Source: a bacterium
GTDB lineage: Bacteria > Desulfobacterota > Deferrimicrobia > Deferrimicrobiales > Deferrimicrobiaceae
Assembly (NCBI GenBank): GCA_020056545.1
Contig: JAGVHM010000213.1
Span: 1-8,248 of the forward strand
Direction of reading: 5' to 3'
Length of the DNA: 8,248 nucleotides
In this document: positions 6,035 through 8,248 of the stretch, one piece after another
Numbering within the stretch: the stretch's first letter is position 1
Layout of the letters: each line of letters opens with the position of its first letter
Translations under genes and position numbers: made by a program
The notes under the pieces: model-generated
Seen by the model: the letters and a program-made list of their open reading frames with translations, nothing else
Databases searched by the model: none
Told to the model about the DNA's origin: nothing

Positions 6035-8122
6035 TTGGACATTCAACAACTGAGAAACATCGGCATCATCGCGCATGGAGGCGCGGGGAAGACCACATTG
6101 GCGGAGGCGCTCCTTTTCAACGCGAAAGCCACGGATCGAATGGGACGGGTGGACGACGGGAGCTCGAACTTCGATTACGACCCCGAGGAGATCCGCCGCA
6201 AGATAACCATCAGCACATCCTTCCACCATTACGTATGGAACAAGGTGGATGTGACCGTTGCGGACACGCCCGGCTATATCAACTTCGAGGCGGACACCCG
6301 CGCCTGCCTTCGGGTGCTGGATGGCGCCGTTCTGCTGGTGAACGCGGTTTCCGGCGTCGAGGTCCAGACCGAGAAGATGTGGAAGTTCGCCAGCGAGATG
6401 GATGTTCCCGTGCTGGCGTTCATCTCGAAGATGGACCGGGAGCGCGCGGACTTCGGGAAGGCCATGGAAGAGATCGCCGACATCCTCAAGGTCAACGCCG
6501 TCGCGGTTCAGCTGCCCATCGGCGAGGAGGCTGGTTACAAGGGGGTGGTGGACCTGTTCAGGATGAAGGCGCTCGAGTACCGGGGCGACTCGGGAGAGTT
6601 CGATGAGGCCGACATTCCGGCCGATCTCGCGGATGCTTCGGCCAAGGCCCGCGAGAGGCTGGTGGAAGCGTCCGCCGAGTCCGACGATTCGCTGATTGAG
6701 AAGTATCTGGAGGGGGCCGACCTGTCGGAAGAGGAGATCCGGAAGGGGTTCGCGGCCGGCGTGCGGGGAAGGAAGTTTCTGCCGGTCCTCTGCGGCTCCG
6801 CCATGCGCAACATAGCCATCCAGCCGCTGTTGGACATGATCAACCATGCGCTTCCCGATCCCTCCTACAGAAAGGAGGTGCAGGGGACGAACCCGAAGAC
6901 AAAGGCGGAAGCCGTTAGGCCCATCTCCGACAAGGCCCCCTTCTCCGCCCAGGTGTTCAAGACGCTGGCCGACCCATATGCCGGGAAGCTCTCGATCTTC
7001 AAGATCTTCTCCGGAACCCTGACCCCGGAAACCGGTCCCTTCAACTCCAGCAAGGATGCGGGCGAGAGAATCGGCCAGATCCTGCGGCTCGAGGGGAAGA
7101 AGCAGAAGGCCGTCGGATCGGCCTCCGCGGGAGAGATCGTCGCGGTGGCGAAGTTCAAGGAAACCTCCACGGGCGACACGCTCTGCGACCCGAAGAACCA
7201 GATCGTCTTCCCCCGCCCCTCCGTGGTGGAGCCGGTCATCTCCTTCGCCATCAGGCCGAAGACCCGCAACGACGAGGACAAGCTGGGGACATCGCTGGCG
7301 AGAATGATCGAGGAGGACCCCACGATCCGGTTCCGGAAGGAAGCGCAGACCAGGGAATTCATAATGGCGGGGATGGGGGAGACGCACCTCGAAGTGGTCG
7401 TCGAGAAGCTGAAGCGGCAGTACGGGGTCGAGGTGGAGATGCGTACGCCCAAGATACCTTACCTCGAAACCATCAAGGGAAAGGCGGAGGCCCAGGGCAA
7501 GCACAAGAAGCAGACCGGCGGGCGCGGGCAATACGGGGATTGCTGGATAAAGATCGAGCCGTTGCCCCGAGGCAAGGGGTTCGAGTACGTCGACGCCATC
7601 GTCGGCGGGTCGATACCGCGCCAGTACATTCCGGCGGTGGAGAAGGGGGTTGTGGAGCGGCTGGGCAAGGGGGTCATAGCCGGCTATCCCGTGGTGGACG
7701 TCCGGGTGACCGTCTTCGACGGCTCTTTCCACACGGTCGACTCATCGGAGATGGCGTTCAAGATCGCCGGGTCGATGGCGTTCAAGAAGGCGACGCTCGA
7801 TGCGAAGCCGATCCTCCTGGAGCCCATCGTCGAGATGGAAGTCGTGGTTCCGGAGGAGAACGTCGGGGACATCATCGGCGATCTGAACGGCAGGCGCGGG
7901 CGCGTGCTGGGCGTGGAGGCCCACGGGAAGAGCCAGTTCGTCAAGGTACAGGTCCCCCTGGCGGAGGTGCTTCGATATTCCTCCGACCTGCGGTCGATCA
8001 CATCCGGGAGGGGCCAGTTCACCATGACCGTCTCCCATTACGAGGAAATCCCCGCGGCGATATCCGAAAAGGTGGTCGCGGAATCGAGGAAGGAGATGGG
8101 CAAGGAAGAAGAAGAGGAGTGA
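6035..8122 (+). CDS. fusA2: Elongation factor G-like translational GTPase (EF-G paralog, FusA2 type)
   Basis: 695 residues with a TTG start. The whole EF-G layout is present: GTPase domain with P-loop AHGGAGKT (13-20), switch II DTPGY (77-81), SKMD (131-134) and CGSAM (253-257); domain II (about 300-400); domain III with GMGETHLEV (446-454); domain IV with GGRGQYG (495-501) and DGSFHTVDSSEMAFK (562-576), keeping the tip His566; and domain V (about 595-680). EF-G drives tRNA-mRNA translocation and ribosome recycling. Several GTPase residues differ from canonical EF-G: DTPGH is DTPGY, NKMD is SKMD, and RGITI is RKITI. Similar changes are, from memory, typical of the second EF-G-like family (mycobacterial FusA2, for example), so I call this a paralog rather than the main factor. 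A main EF-G gene usually sits with rpsL, rpsG and tuf, none of which is here. The tail ends in five glutamates. Its exact role is unknown to me. Confidence 0.9.
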   Translation: MDIQQLRNIGIIAHGGAGKTTLAEALLFNAKATDRMGRVDDGSSNFDYDPEEIRRKITISTSFHHYVWNKVDVTVADTPGYINFEADTRACLRVLDGAVLLVNAVSGVEVQTEKMWKFASEMDVPVLAFISKMDRERADFGKAMEEIADILKVNAVAVQLPIGEEAGYKGVVDLFRMKALEYRGDSGEFDEADIPADLADASAKARERLVEASAESDDSLIEKYLEGADLSEEEIRKGFAAGVRGRKFLPVLCGSAMRNIAIQPLLDMINHALPDPSYRKEVQGTNPKTKAEAVRPISDKAPFSAQVFKTLADPYAGKLSIFKIFSGTLTPETGPFNSSKDAGERIGQILRLEGKKQKAVGSASAGEIVAVAKFKETSTGDTLCDPKNQIVFPRPSVVEPVISFAIRPKTRNDEDKLGTSLARMIEEDPTIRFRKEAQTREFIMAGMGETHLEVVVEKLKRQYGVEVEMRTPKIPYLETIKGKAEAQGKHKKQTGGRGQYGDCWIKIEPLPRGKGFEYVDAIVGGSIPRQYIPAVEKGVVERLGKGVIAGYPVVDVRVTVFDGSFHTVDSSEMAFKIAGSMAFKKATLDAKPILLEPIVEMEVVVPEENVGDIIGDLNGRRGRVLGVEAHGKSQFVKVQVPLAEVLRYSSDLRSITSGRGQFTMTVSHYEEIPAAISEKVVAESRKEMGKEEEEE

Positions 8123-8248
8123 TGGAGCGCGAAAACGGGAAAGACGATGTTAAGGTAAGCTTGACGGAAGACCAGGGGATCGATCAGGCCTCCCGTCAAT
8201 CGATGCAGAACTACATTTCGGGGCTTACGGTGCCGAAAAAGGTGGAAC
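8122..8248 (+). CDS. Unidentified protein, N-terminal fragment
   Basis: ATG 8122 shares its A with the TGA stop of the EF-G-like gene (TGATG), which implies coupled translation. The purine-rich codons of the glutamate tail, including GAGGAG (8114-8119), provide the only ribosome binding sequence. Forty-two codons are visible before the window ends. The reading begins MERENGKDDVKVSLTEDQG and then SMQNYISGLTVPKKVE; it is charged and polar, with no signal peptide or membrane segment. The stretch around YISGLTVPKKVE reminds me of a conserved uncharacterised protein of deltaproteobacteria, but this is memory and not established here. Overlap with the upstream gene is the main argument that it is real. 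Confidence 0.65.
   Translation, partial: MERENGKDDVKVSLTEDQGIDQASRQSMQNYISGLTVPKKVE

Noticed and set aside
5648..7732. A 694-codon open frame on the minus strand across coaX and the EF-G-like gene
   Set aside because: It is antisense to two clearly recognisable genes, and its predicted protein is low in complexity (rich in Leu, His, Arg, Asp, Gly) with no recognisable domain. Long antisense frames are expected in GC-rich DNA.
1..8248. A novel defence, mobile or secondary-metabolism system
   Set aside because: All complete genes match well-known metabolic or translation families on one strand in operon order. There are no direct repeats, integrase or transposase genes, or CRISPR-like repeats.

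Overview
The window is a dense, single-strand (+) stretch of a GC-rich bacterial chromosome. It holds eight genes, the first and last cut by the window edges, and the largest gap is about 110 bases. Gene content suggests an anaerobic or facultative bacterium of the former Deltaproteobacteria type or a similar GC-rich lineage: a three-gene acyl-CoA carboxylase, an archaeal-style split methylmalonyl-CoA mutase, a type III pantothenate kinase beside birA, and a second-type EF-G. This placement rests on gene content and remembered family resemblance and is an inference. No mobile element, CRISPR array, tRNA or rRNA was seen.

Region 1 (1-4109) is a tightly packed operon with gaps of 8 to 11 bases. 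It encodes the C-terminal end of a propionyl-CoA carboxylase-type carboxyltransferase, a biotin carboxylase, a biotin carboxyl carrier protein and the catalytic subunit of methylmalonyl-CoA mutase. Together they would interconvert propionyl-CoA, methylmalonyl-CoA and succinyl-CoA. The methylmalonyl-CoA epimerase, the B12-binding mutase subunit and the MeaB-type GTPase are not in the window.

Region 2 (4110-4220) is the only real intergenic space. It is locally AT-rich, with a weak inverted repeat, a poor promoter candidate and a possible 8-codon reading frame that overlaps the birA start.

Region 3 (4221-8248) is a second run of close genes: birA (biotin ligase with a DNA-binding N-terminus), coaX (pantothenate kinase III), an EF-G-like translational GTPase with altered G-motifs, and the start of an unidentified gene that overlaps the EF-G stop codon. 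BirA would load biotin on the carrier protein encoded upstream, and CoaX feeds the CoA pool that the carboxylase and mutase draw on. Those links make the neighbourhood biochemically coherent.

I found no convincing new biological system. The points most worth a second look are the splitting of the carboxylase alpha chain inside its bridging domain, the divergent GTPase motifs of the EF-G paralog, and the small leader reading frame before birA.
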